From IMG/VR virus record IMGVR_UViG_3300035670_007084, positions 1-63,831 of that record: 63,831 nt of DNA; one strand, 5' to 3'. Shown piece after piece: positions 10,135 to 17,886 of the stretch. Source of the stretch: a virus. The notes below the pieces were generated by a model. That model was not told the DNA's origin. It was given only the letters and a program-made list of their open reading frames with translations, and did no database searches. Position 1 is the first letter of the stretch; the number at the start of each line of letters is the position of its first letter. A program made the position numbers and the translations under genes.

Positions 10135-11049
10135 TTATCCTCCCAATTTTTCATACATAGTTGATGTTACATTAATTCTTTTATTAATATCATATCTTGA
10201 GTTGTAAAGCATTATTCCATCTTTACTTGTGTTTCTTTGATCGCAAGTATTACAGAGAATATCTTTATAACATCCTGTATAATGTTGTTGTAGTATTTCT
10301 TTAAACTTTTGAGATTCAAATATTTCAGACAAAGATTGTGTTCCAAGATTACCCACAATTAATTCACCATTTATATCAAAACAACATAATTGAACTGACA
10401 TATCTACATTTATTTGCAATGGTCCAGTAAAAGGTCTACCACATGTAGCTACCTTATTAGATTGCAACTCTCTGAAACATTTAGAGTTAGCCCAATTATG
10501 TGGTTTCCAAACCTCAAGCAAATCAACTTTGTTTTCCCATTGCTTAATCCACTGTTTGTAATCATCATTAATTCCATCCATAACTATATAGTTAAGAATA
10601 AGCTCACAATGCTTGTTAGAAACCGCATTTAATAGGTTACGCCTGACACGCTGATAAGCCCCCAGTGAACGATTGTGGGCGTTGGAGTATGTTTCCTCAT
10701 TGTACCCATAGAAACTCGTTCTAATCGAATCTATAGCGTTTTTTAGTTCGGCATAAACCTCAGGTAATAGGTTGTAACCGTTGGTTAATAATAATGTTTT
10801 TAACCCTAAAGATTTAGCATACTTAATCATCTTAACGCAATCACTATTTAATAGTGGTTCACCAAAACCACTAAAGGTGCAAGTGTTATATTGATAAGAT
10901 TCTTTTAACACCTTATCTAATAATAACTTAAAGCTATCAAAAGACATATCTTGTAGTTCTCTTTTTAATGAACTCCTTGCACACATAACACAATCATAGT
11001 TACATCGTGTTGTTATCTCAAATCTAACTTCACTTGATATTGGAATCAT
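10135..11049 (-). CDS. Radical SAM / SPASM enzyme
   Basis: A 304-residue protein with CxxxCxxC at residues 16-23 (CNYDCVMC), FSGFGEPLLN (GGEP-like SAM-binding) near 60-70, and a C-terminal SPASM-like cysteine set (CGRPF..., LCCFD, CYKDILCNTCD). Domain order is that of SPASM proteins such as sugar- or peptide-modifying radical enzymes. It is distinct in sequence from the second radical-SAM protein at 8.0-8.8 kb. It is 1 base from the upstream methyltransferase gene, so co-translation is likely. Confidence 0.85.
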   Translation of the reverse strand: MIPISSEVRFEITTRCNYDCVMCARSSLKRELQDMSFDSFKLLLDKVLKESYQYNTCTFSGFGEPLLNSDCVKMIKYAKSLGLKTLLLTNGYNLLPEVYAELKNAIDSIRTSFYGYNEETYSNAHNRSLGAYQRVRRNLLNAVSNKHCELILNYIVMDGINDDYKQWIKQWENKVDLLEVWKPHNWANSKCFRELQSNKVATCGRPFTGPLQINVDMSVQLCCFDINGELIVGNLGTQSLSEIFESQKFKEILQQHYTGCYKDILCNTCDQRNTSKDGIMLYNSRYDINKRINVTSTMYEKLGG

Positions 11050-11050
11050 T

Positions 11051-11692
11051 TTATTTTCCCTTTAATTTTATTATAAATATCCCAAAGAAAACTTCGGGGG
11101 CAAATGTTGGATACAAATTATCTGCTAGTGCGTGTACCACTTCACCATTTCGATTTAATCCTGCGGGTTCCATAGTAGAAAAGTTACTATAATATTTGAC
11201 CAAATCATACATATCTCTATAAGTAAAAAATCTTTTATGGTCGGGATCATTCTTCATACCTGCTTCGCTTACAGGGGAAGTAACAATAATTCTTTTCTTT
11301 GCTACCCTAAAGAATTCATTTAGAACTTTTCTTGGTTCTTCAACATGTTCCATTATTTCTGCTGCGAGAACAGTATCAAAGGTATGACTCTCAAAAGGTA
11401 TTTCCTCAGCGAAAGCTTTAACTTTTGGTATATGTGGATATAGTTTTTCTGCCTCTTGAAACCCCCAATCAGTTGGTTCTAGTCCTGTAAACTTACATTC
11501 GGGGAATGTTTGCTGTAAAAGGTTTGTTGAAAACCCATTAGCCATACCAACCTCTAGAGTTTTACCAATACAAAAACTACCAACAAATTTAATTCTGTTC
11601 TGATGCCGTTGTTGATGTAGATTGTTATTATATTGCCAATGGTTTTTCATATAATTATTCATATTTACAATATAGTTTGTCGTTGGTTTCAT
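11051..11692 (-). CDS. Class I SAM methyltransferase (Methyltransf_11 type)
   Basis: A 213-residue protein with the SAM-binding motif TLEVGMANGFS (about 45-55), an acidic loop LEPTDWG, and the post-motif FDTVLAAEIMEHVEEP (about 110-125) characteristic of UbiE/Methyltransf_11 enzymes. No DNA-methyltransferase PPC or NPPY motif is present, so a small-molecule or sugar acceptor is more likely than DNA. The 4-base overlap with the glycosyltransferase upstream supports a shared pathway. Confidence 0.75.
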   Translation of the reverse strand: MKPTTNYIVNMNNYMKNHWQYNNNLHQQRHQNRIKFVGSFCIGKTLEVGMANGFSTNLLQQTFPECKFTGLEPTDWGFQEAEKLYPHIPKVKAFAEEIPFESHTFDTVLAAEIMEHVEEPRKVLNEFFRVAKKRIIVTSPVSEAGMKNDPDHKRFFTYRDMYDLVKYYSNFSTMEPAGLNRNGEVVHALADNLYPTFAPEVFFGIFIIKLKGK

Positions 11693-12522
11693 ACACCACC
11701 CCTTACTTTATAATCTAATCTTTTTGCCACTTGCACAGGGTGAGGGTTACTAAAGGTAATTACTTTATCTGTTCTATTACCAACCACACCACAGCAAAAC
11801 AAACCACCAGTTCCATATCTAGGATGAGTAAATTCATTACTGAAAAACGGATGTTTGTTTGTATATTCTTTAATTAACCTTTCATCAATACTACCATCAG
11901 CCCTTCTACAATTTGGATTATCTCTTCTCATATAGTAAGCAATTTTGTTATAAACTTGTTCTTCTGGTTTCATATAACCGTAATGATGTACTCTTAACTT
12001 ATCCCTATAAGCAAAAGCCATATTTTTTATTTGAGCAAATTTAAAATAATTAAGACTATCAATAGAAACAGAGTGGTGTAAGGCATAGTATCCTGTGTTT
12101 TTTAGTTTTTTAAACCCCCGTTGCATAAACTGATCCCATACTTCACCGACTATAATTGTATTATACTTTTTCCAAAAGTTTAAATGTTGAATTGCAATAG
12201 TTAAGTAATCACCTGATGCTATTGTTTGTTCTACAAGTTTTAAATTATCAACAGTAAAAACTTCATCACTATCAGGACATAAAATAAAATCACCTATGTT
12301 AGCTTCATCAACATATACCTGTCTTTGTTTTGCTTTATCTCTTTTAAAATTACCTTGTATTATCTTAACCTTTTTACCAAATGACGCAACAACATCAAGG
12401 GTGCCATCAACAGAACCATCATCAACCACAATTAATTTATCTACCAAGTCAATATATGACTCAATAGATTCTTTTAAAAACCATTCAGCATTTTTCGTTA
12501 TTATCCCACCTACTATTTTCAT
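11689..12522 (-). CDS. Family 2 glycosyltransferase
   Basis: A 277-residue GT-A fold protein. The N-terminus KIVGGIITKNAEWFLKESIES and VVDDGSVDGTLDV (about 33-46) are GT2 nucleotide-sugar motifs, and CPDSDEVF supplies the DxD-like metal site (about residues 88-95). The C-terminal half, with HHYGYMKPEEQVYNKI and HPFFSNEF, is strikingly like the C-terminal half of the rightward glycosyltransferase at 54.6-55.4 kb, indicating paralogues. Donor and acceptor unknown. Confidence 0.8.
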   Translation of the reverse strand: MKIVGGIITKNAEWFLKESIESYIDLVDKLIVVDDGSVDGTLDVVASFGKKVKIIQGNFKRDKAKQRQVYVDEANIGDFILCPDSDEVFTVDNLKLVEQTIASGDYLTIAIQHLNFWKKYNTIIVGEVWDQFMQRGFKKLKNTGYYALHHSVSIDSLNYFKFAQIKNMAFAYRDKLRVHHYGYMKPEEQVYNKIAYYMRRDNPNCRRADGSIDERLIKEYTNKHPFFSNEFTHPRYGTGGLFCCGVVGNRTDKVITFSNPHPVQVAKRLDYKVRGGV

Positions 12523-12695
12523 TAGTTATATTCTTCACTTTCTCTCTCAAGACTTCTGAGGTGTGATCCTGTGTCAAATTCATCCAAATCATCAATGCGA
12601 CTAAGCTCATAGTAAGGACAAGATTCTGAACATTCTTCTGCGTTTGAAAACAAACACGATCCATAATGCATACAATCCTTTCTACTTTTACTCAT
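12522..12695 (-). CDS. Small Cys-rich protein
   Basis: A 57-residue protein with four cysteines in C-x5-C-x7-C-x3-C spacing (KDCMHYGSC...EECSESCPYY) and an acidic tail, suggesting a small metal-binding unit. The ATG at 12695 follows GAGGGGG, and the upstream in-frame start is less likely. It abuts the glycosyltransferase start and follows a GT-B-like gene. Confidence 0.5.
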   Translation of the reverse strand: MSKSRKDCMHYGSCLFSNAEECSESCPYYELSRIDDLDEFDTGSHLRSLERESEEYN

Positions 12696-12708
12696 TAATC
12701 CCCCTCTG

Positions 12709-13593
12709 TTATTCAATTACTTCTTGACAAAACGATAGTATATCAGATAAACATTCTCTCTCATTAAAGTTTTGGTAATCTTCTTTAGTTCCAACATTGT
12801 AAAAACCTGTTTTAGTTTTCATTGGGTTCTCTTCTGAGGTGAAGCGTTCCTGTTCGTGACCTATGATGTATGATGGAACGCCTTGTTTGAGGGCAATCTT
12901 TGGTGGTGCCGATGTTCCGCCAACGGTAAGATATGATTCCATTATTAAATCTAACATCTTTGATAATGTCATATCTTCTTTAACCATATCTTCAAACTTT
13001 ATATCAGGGAAAACATAATCACTAAATTCGTATGCACCGCTAGGTACACCAACCGTTGTTATAATACAATCGGGGTAATGTGTACCAAGCTGTAATATAA
13101 GTTTGCAATAGAATTTTTTACTAAGATTTCTGAATGCATGCATTTCTTTATTTGAATGAATATGAATACAAGGTTTCCTGTATCGTGGGAATATAAGTAT
13201 TCTATTTTTTATTCTTTGTGCAATAGTAAAAATATATGGTTTAAATATATAGAATGGTTCTAATACTTTTCTGTCCTGATAACCCAAGTTAAACTTCGGT
13301 GCAATTTCCCACTCATCACCCATTAGTTCTTTAGTGCGAACATCAAAATAATTTTTTAATTCACTTGATAACACACCGTGTCTGCCAAAACAATCGGCAG
13401 AATAAGAACCGTATTTCATAAAGAAATCATCTTCAATCCAAAGTGTTTTTATTTCTGGTTGAATTAAATCACCCCATTCTTCCTGAACCCACACTACAAC
13501 ATCGTGCCCATTATTATGTAAATAATTTGCATAGGCAGAAACATATTCAGCCCAACCCAATTCACCACAACAAGCTAACCAATAATTACCCAT
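12709..13593 (-). CDS. GT-B-like glycosyltransferase, first gene of the sugar cassette
   Basis: A 294-residue protein. The N-terminal segment (GELGWAEYVSAYANYLHNNGHDVVVWV) resembles the acceptor half of GT-B enzymes. The second half has a strand-turn series and VGGTSAPPKIALKQGVPSYIIG (about 226-247), like the donor-site loop of heptosyl/GT9-type transferases. The AAGGAAAATT site precedes its ATG, and the sigma-70 promoter at 13622-13650 lies just upstream, so it starts the leftward cassette. Exact sugar unknown. Confidence 0.6.
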   Translation of the reverse strand: MGNYWLACCGELGWAEYVSAYANYLHNNGHDVVVWVQEEWGDLIQPEIKTLWIEDDFFMKYGSYSADCFGRHGVLSSELKNYFDVRTKELMGDEWEIAPKFNLGYQDRKVLEPFYIFKPYIFTIAQRIKNRILIFPRYRKPCIHIHSNKEMHAFRNLSKKFYCKLILQLGTHYPDCIITTVGVPSGAYEFSDYVFPDIKFEDMVKEDMTLSKMLDLIMESYLTVGGTSAPPKIALKQGVPSYIIGHEQERFTSEENPMKTKTGFYNVGTKEDYQNFNERECLSDILSFCQEVIE

Positions 13594-13621
13594 AATTTTC
13601 CTTTTCAGTTAATAGTTTTGT

Positions 13622-13650
13622 ATTATACCATATGAATTAATATATGTCAA
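13622..13650 (-). promoter_or_regulatory. Consensus sigma-70 promoter
   Basis: On the minus strand, TTGACA (13650-13645) is followed after 17 bases by TATAAT (13627-13622), both perfect consensus. It lies in the 66-base gap upstream of the 13593 start, so host RNA polymerase should transcribe the glycosyltransferase/radical-SAM cassette from about 13614 leftward, independently of the upstream genes. Confidence 0.9.
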
Positions 13651-13659
13651 TATTTATTT

Positions 13660-14343
13660 TTAACTATTTAATCCCCATATTAAACCATTACGCATTCTTT
13701 CTTCTCTGATGATAGTATCTCTTTCCTTATGAATACGACCAAGTTTGTGGGTATCATCTATTTCTGCTAGTTTAAAGGCGGGGTGATAATGATTAACACT
13801 CTGATTTGACATCTTAAAGGCATCTACAGCGTTAGCATACCAATGTAGTTCTTGACAAGCAAACAACCAATACTGTGGATTAAGAAACTGTTTATTATGG
13901 TATCGTTGTAAAAACTTCTGCCCTATTAATGCAACGCCTGTTGGATGAAAGTCGGGTAAGGTTTGTTGAATACCAAGAACACCATCATCGTTGGGGAAAC
14001 ATACATTAAATTCTTCGATTAAACTGTTGATATTAAATTTATCGTTAGGTAGCTCCATATCATCACATAAAAATAACAACCCATCATTAACATCTCTTGC
14101 CATCATATTTCTGCAATAAACAGAACCCATATTGTGATCCGTTAAATATAACTCCATATTGGCTAGTTTATTATTTAGTTCTTTACCTTCTTTTATTATA
14201 TGTTCAAGATGTTTCTTTCCGTTTGAATCATTATCAAAACAAACTCTAACCTTTATATTAGATTGGTTTGGTATAGAGTGTAATAATCTTATTAGTGGAT
14301 AGAACCTATTTCTTGTAGGAATTATTATATCAATATCTTTCAC
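13660..14343 (-). CDS. Family 2 glycosyltransferase
   Basis: A 227-residue GT-A protein: IDIIIPTRNRFYPLIRLLHSI at residues 4-24 is the GT2 entry motif, and LLFLCDDMELP (about 90-100) gives the DxD-like metal site. The C-terminal HYHPAFK and following His residues may be acceptor-side. It overlaps the next gene upstream by 4 bases. Its likely role is a phage-encoded sugar transfer to DNA, virion or host surface; which one is not visible. Confidence 0.75.
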   Translation of the reverse strand: MKDIDIIIPTRNRFYPLIRLLHSIPNQSNIKVRVCFDNDSNGKKHLEHIIKEGKELNNKLANMELYLTDHNMGSVYCRNMMARDVNDGLLFLCDDMELPNDKFNINSLIEEFNVCFPNDDGVLGIQQTLPDFHPTGVALIGQKFLQRYHNKQFLNPQYWLFACQELHWYANAVDAFKMSNQSVNHYHPAFKLAEIDDTHKLGRIHKERDTIIREERMRNGLIWGLNS

Positions 14344-14930
14344 TTTAAACCTCGTTTCATTGTTCGTGATGCCTGATAGTGTATTATTACAGGATTAGTA
14401 ATATAGGAAGGAACGACACCTTCTCTGTTTATGATAGCGCAATACTCCGATGGTAATCGAAAGAAGTCAACATTATTACTTCTTATATATTTCTCTAACG
14501 CTTGTTGTTCAAGCGCAAAATTCTTTGCATTCTCTTTCCAATATTCGACTATTGGTAAAGCACCTTTAGTAAGAAAGATGGTGCCACTAAGTATTTCTTT
14601 TGTGTTGCTTTTATTTTTGTAGTGAATATTCCAATCTAATTCGTGAACCGCTATTGCTTTATCAATTTGTTCAAATAATACTGGTTCCTGTACAATTTCG
14701 GAATCACAATCTGTCCATACTATTCTATCATATTTTTGTAGAAAAGTGTGGATTATTTCTGGTTTCATATTAACATTAGCAAACCAACTTCCCTTATTCT
14801 CTGTTGGTAAAACAATATAATTTAAATCAAACTTCTTTAAGGATGGTATTAACCGTTGATGTGCCATCTGTTCATACTGTGTATTCTTTGTATAATAACT
14901 TAGAAACAGAACATTATGCAGGTTGTTCAT
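14340..14930 (-). CDS. Nucleotide-diphospho-sugar transferase-like protein
   Basis: A 196-residue protein with a WTDCDSEI segment (about 72-79), a DxD-type motif after a hydrophobic strand as in GT8/GT77-like sugar transferases, then LSGTIFLTKG and a C-terminal VIIHYQASRTMKRG. It is shorter than full-length GT8 enzymes. It lies between a GT2 gene (overlap) and a small gene, supporting a sugar-transfer role. Confidence 0.6.
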   Translation of the reverse strand: MNNLHNVLFLSYYTKNTQYEQMAHQRLIPSLKKFDLNYIVLPTENKGSWFANVNMKPEIIHTFLQKYDRIVWTDCDSEIVQEPVLFEQIDKAIAVHELDWNIHYKNKSNTKEILSGTIFLTKGALPIVEYWKENAKNFALEQQALEKYIRSNNVDFFRLPSEYCAIINREGVVPSYITNPVIIHYQASRTMKRGLK

Positions 14931-15189
14931 TCTTTTCAGCTTTCTGTTTCTGATTAATAGCTCTTCTTAATAATATTAGGTGAGCATAAACTTGGGTGCA
15001 ATATGTGCGTAATCTAGATGATAGTTTACTTTGTTTCGCAATTATTTCATTACATACCTTATCTAAATCAAACGCTTTTACTTCTTCTTCACTTGGTAGT
15101 TCCCCGTTAATTTTAAACAACAAAGCTTTCTTTAAATAAGTTTCTTCTCTAAGATAGGTTTCCTCATCACATACAATTGTTTTAGTCAT
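14914..15189 (-). CDS. Small helical protein of unknown function
   Basis: A 91-residue, mostly helical, charged protein beginning MTKTIVCDEE. This start at 15189 avoids a long overlap with the upstream gene (stop at 15182). One Cys pair (KVCNEI and RTYCTQ), no known domain. It overlaps both neighbours slightly, so it belongs to the same transcript. Confidence 0.5.
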   Translation of the reverse strand: MTKTIVCDEETYLREETYLKKALLFKINGELPSEEEVKAFDLDKVCNEIIAKQSKLSSRLRTYCTQVYAHLILLRRAINQKQKAEKNEQPA

Positions 15190-16231
15190 TTGGGTTAATA
15201 CTCCATCGTAATAGATCCGTATTTCTTGGTAAATTGATTGCTGTTGCATTAGGATTAGGATGCCCGACATCAAAACAAGTTAATAATGTTATAGCTGAAT
15301 CGGGTAAATCACCTATAACTCTGTGATACTTAATGTTTAATTCTTTTAATAAACCAAATAGTTCCTCTCTTTCCGGTCTGTTTGTGATAATAATTATATA
15401 CCAATATCCTTTATCATATAATTCGTTTAGTGTTCTAACATTTTTATGTATTGTAACTTCTTCACGATACCATCTGCTATAGTAGTGTTTGTTCTTTTTC
15501 TTTACAAGAACACCATCTAATGAAACAAATAATATCTGAAACTTTCTCATATACTGTTTTAATTTGCTACTCGTTGATATATCATAACAATACTTAACTT
15601 CTAGTTTTTGAAACGGTGATGTAGCAGATAATACATTCACTAATTTTGATAACGAAAAGTCATTAAAGGAAAAAGCTTTTCTATGATGTTCTCTATATTC
15701 ATAGGCATCTTTAAAGAAAAAGGCAAGCACAATATAGTTACCATTGATATTGTTTTCACATAGCGTAGTTGTGTTATTATCAAAGTTTGCAAACCTTTTG
15801 TTAGCTGCCGATAGTTCGGGAAATTTTCTTAGGTCAGCAACAACCATAGTATTATCTGTGGGAATAGTATAATTACCCAAAGTGAATATGTGTTCGCAAT
15901 CAACATAAAGCAACCCACCCGTTAGTTTAAACAGTTTAATACAATTTTTTATTACGGTTGGTAATCTAAAACTAGAACCATATATAGCATAAAAGTCGGG
16001 CTCAATATTAAACTCATCAAATATTTCCTGTTTTATTTCTTCTAATAAGCCAGAGTTATTCATAAACTTTTTATCCACAAGAATAACTATTCTATCAAAC
16101 TCTTGGGCATCAAAAGCTCTGATTATTTCTGTTATAAGAAAGGTTCCTTTCGGATGCTGTAATACAAAAACAGAATAAGCGTGAAAGAAATCAATATATT
16201 TTTTATCAGCATGTAGTATGAGATTGTTCAT
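15182..16231 (-). CDS. Two-part protein: nucleotidyltransferase-like N-terminus and HAD-like C-terminus
   Basis: A 349-residue protein. The first roughly 200 residues look like a sugar-nucleotidyltransferase-type alpha/beta domain (ILHADKKYIDFFHAYSVFV, YVDCEHIF). The last 140 resemble a HAD phosphatase: a hydrophobic strand FVSLDGVLV where motif I is expected, then YIIIITNRPERE as a motif-II-like Thr/Asn strand. The first motif-I aspartate appears to be replaced by Ser, so phosphatase activity is doubtful unless another Asp substitutes. Such fusions occur in capsule or glycan precursor synthesis (inference). Confidence 0.5.
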   Translation of the reverse strand: MNNLILHADKKYIDFFHAYSVFVLQHPKGTFLITEIIRAFDAQEFDRIVILVDKKFMNNSGLLEEIKQEIFDEFNIEPDFYAIYGSSFRLPTVIKNCIKLFKLTGGLLYVDCEHIFTLGNYTIPTDNTMVVADLRKFPELSAANKRFANFDNNTTTLCENNINGNYIVLAFFFKDAYEYREHHRKAFSFNDFSLSKLVNVLSATSPFQKLEVKYCYDISTSSKLKQYMRKFQILFVSLDGVLVKKKNKHYYSRWYREEVTIHKNVRTLNELYDKGYWYIIIITNRPEREELFGLLKELNIKYHRVIGDLPDSAITLLTCFDVGHPNPNATAINLPRNTDLLRWSINPND

Positions 16232-16649
16232 TGTTTCCTTTTATCTTATATAGTTTAAATTCGCTAATAGGAATATTATAAAAATATTCGCTATCTGTCT
16301 TATCTCTTCTTTTAACTTCTTCAATTTTATATTTTGTTATTGTAGAAGAATGAACCGATAAGAAATAACTCATATCTTTGTTTACAATAAAATAGTATAG
16401 TTTAAACTTAAAGAATTTTGATTTCCTTGCAGGTATATGTATGGTCTTAAATGGGAAAGTGTTACCTTCCCAAATAGTTCTTTGCTCTAACTCAAACATA
16501 TTACAGGATAAGTCTATACCATAAGTGTCGGGGTTTTCATAAACATCATACCCTTCATTACGGAGAAAAGGTATTATTACTTTTTTAACTTCGGTGTCGC
16601 TTGCGGTATATGCGTCCTTATTAAAAGGTCTATCCTTTCCTAATGCCAT
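16206..16649 (-). CDS. Putative PD-(D/E)XK-like phage protein
   Basis: A 147-residue protein with DTYGIDLSC followed about 8 residues later by MFELEQRTIW, then IHIPARKSKFF. The spacing D-x(n)-ExE plus basic residues resembles the PD-(D/E)XK nuclease-like core found in small phage proteins, but the canonical ExK is ExE here, so activity is uncertain. It lies between dUTPase and the HAD-like gene. Confidence 0.4.
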   Translation of the reverse strand: MALGKDRPFNKDAYTASDTEVKKVIIPFLRNEGYDVYENPDTYGIDLSCNMFELEQRTIWEGNTFPFKTIHIPARKSKFFKFKLYYFIVNKDMSYFLSVHSSTITKYKIEEVKRRDKTDSEYFYNIPISEFKLYKIKGNNEQSHTTC

Positions 16650-16651
16650 TT

Positions 16652-17083
16652 TTATTTTACCCCCGTAGAACCGTGACCACCTCTGTCGGGGTTATTGAGA
16701 GAATCAACTTGTATTATTTTAATAGGTTCCATAACTTTATTTAATCTAAACTGACATATCCTAGCACCGTTTGGAATATAGGTAGCCATAGTTGCATAGG
16801 CAGGAAAAAACAATTCATCGTTGTCACCGCAATATGAATTATCAATTACCCCAAAATGATTACCTTGTAATATACCAAAGTTTTTAAGAGTAGAGGATCG
16901 AGGAACAATATTCATTTCATATCCTTCGGGAATCTGAACCGCAATACCAAGCGGGATTAATTTAAACTCATCTTTAGCCAAGAAACATTCTTCGGCTGCC
17001 CTCAAATCAATCCAATTACCGATTTCAATAGCTTTTGGTAGGTCAACTTTTCTAAGTTTTTTAACCTTTAACTCTAATGTCAT
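16652..17083 (-). CDS. dut: dUTPase (deoxyuridine 5'-triphosphate nucleotidohydrolase)
   Basis: A 143-residue trimeric-type dUTPase hydrolysing dUTP to dUMP and pyrophosphate, which keeps uracil out of phage DNA and feeds thymidylate synthesis. The motifs are in order: an N-terminal D-x-R-A segment (about 26-29), PRSSTLKNFGI (61-71), GVIDNSYCGDNDEL (78-91), GARICQFRL, and the C-terminal RGGHGSTGV arm that closes over the active site. Length fits the family. It overlaps the next gene by 4 bases in the nucleotide-metabolism cluster. Confidence 0.93.
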   Translation of the reverse strand: MTLELKVKKLRKVDLPKAIEIGNWIDLRAAEECFLAKDEFKLIPLGIAVQIPEGYEMNIVPRSSTLKNFGILQGNHFGVIDNSYCGDNDELFFPAYATMATYIPNGARICQFRLNKVMEPIKIIQVDSLNNPDRGGHGSTGVK

Positions 17084-17304
17084 TTTATTTCGTCCCTATC
17101 TATAAAAGGTTTTTTTCTGTCTGATGAACCAATGCCTATTACACTACCATTATCATATATTAATTCTGCATCTTCAACCTTTGTTTCTGACCGCATTAGT
17201 ATTTCAACTAAATCCATTCCGGCATAGTATGCTTGTTCAATTGACTTAATCATATTTAAATATTTTTTTAATTTATTTTTTGGAATCCAAAATTTACTTT
17301 TCAT
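17080..17304 (-). CDS. Small unknown protein
   Basis: A 74-residue protein starting MKSKFWIPKNKLKKYLNMI at 17304. The start 12 bases earlier is possible but overlaps more. It has a basic N-terminus, a helical middle and a mixed C-terminus, with no recognised domain. It is tightly coupled between the dNTP diphosphohydrolase-like gene and dUTPase. Confidence 0.5.
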   Translation of the reverse strand: MKSKFWIPKNKLKKYLNMIKSIEQAYYAGMDLVEILMRSETKVEDAELIYDNGSVIGIGSSDRKKPFIDRDEIK

Positions 17305-17863
17305 TAAATACCTCAACCGCTTTAAATGGAAAATCGTCTAGGGTTTCAGATAATAATCCCACTCTAACATCATTCTTTGTTTGAAGCATACCAATTAAAT
17401 TCCACAATAAAGCTGCTGCGTGATCCTCATCTTTACATCCATCTATTTCTTTACACATATGTCTGAAAGCAGAATCATAATATCTACTTACTGGTTGTCC
17501 TTTACGCCAATTATTCTTACTATATTTCTTTGCACCATTTTCATAATGTATAGCAAGTCTATTAAGTGCCCCTGCTATACCTTCACAATCAACTGATATA
17601 ATGTAGTTAAGGGTTAAATCTATAAGATTATAAAGCGGTGTCCAAGATTCTTCTCCTTCGGTGTATAAATGGTTATACTTACATAGATGATAAAACAAGT
17701 CGGTTAACTTTTCGCTTTCAAATCCACGATGTAATACTGACATAGCTAAAGCTTCACCGCCTATAAGATGTGGCATCCCCTTTCCTTCTGCGGTGTCCCT
17801 AACAGAACCTGTGTTAAATTCCTGCCGCTTACCTGAATCAACTACTTTAGTAAACATATTCAT
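17294..17863 (-). CDS. dATP/dGTP diphosphohydrolase-like (DUF5664/MazG-type) protein
   Basis: A 189-residue protein matching the signature of the phage family annotated as dATP/dGTP diphosphohydrolase N-terminal domain: FNTGSVRDTAEGKGMPHLI at the N-terminus, then a C-terminal helical core with ALNRLAIHYENGAKKYSKNNW (metal-binding E and Y/K pattern), R-x-x-DSAFRHM, and DEDHAAALLWNLIGML. Family knowledge: MazG-like pyrophosphatase activity on purine dNTPs. An insertion of about 60 residues separates the two halves. It is neighbour to class II RNR and dUTPase, so dNTP pool control fits. Confidence 0.75.
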   Translation of the reverse strand: MNMFTKVVDSGKRQEFNTGSVRDTAEGKGMPHLIGGEALAMSVLHRGFESEKLTDLFYHLCKYNHLYTEGEESWTPLYNLIDLTLNYIISVDCEGIAGALNRLAIHYENGAKKYSKNNWRKGQPVSRYYDSAFRHMCKEIDGCKDEDHAAALLWNLIGMLQTKNDVRVGLLSETLDDFPFKAVEVFNEK

Positions 17864-17886
17864 TTCTTACACTCCTTATTTGGTTA

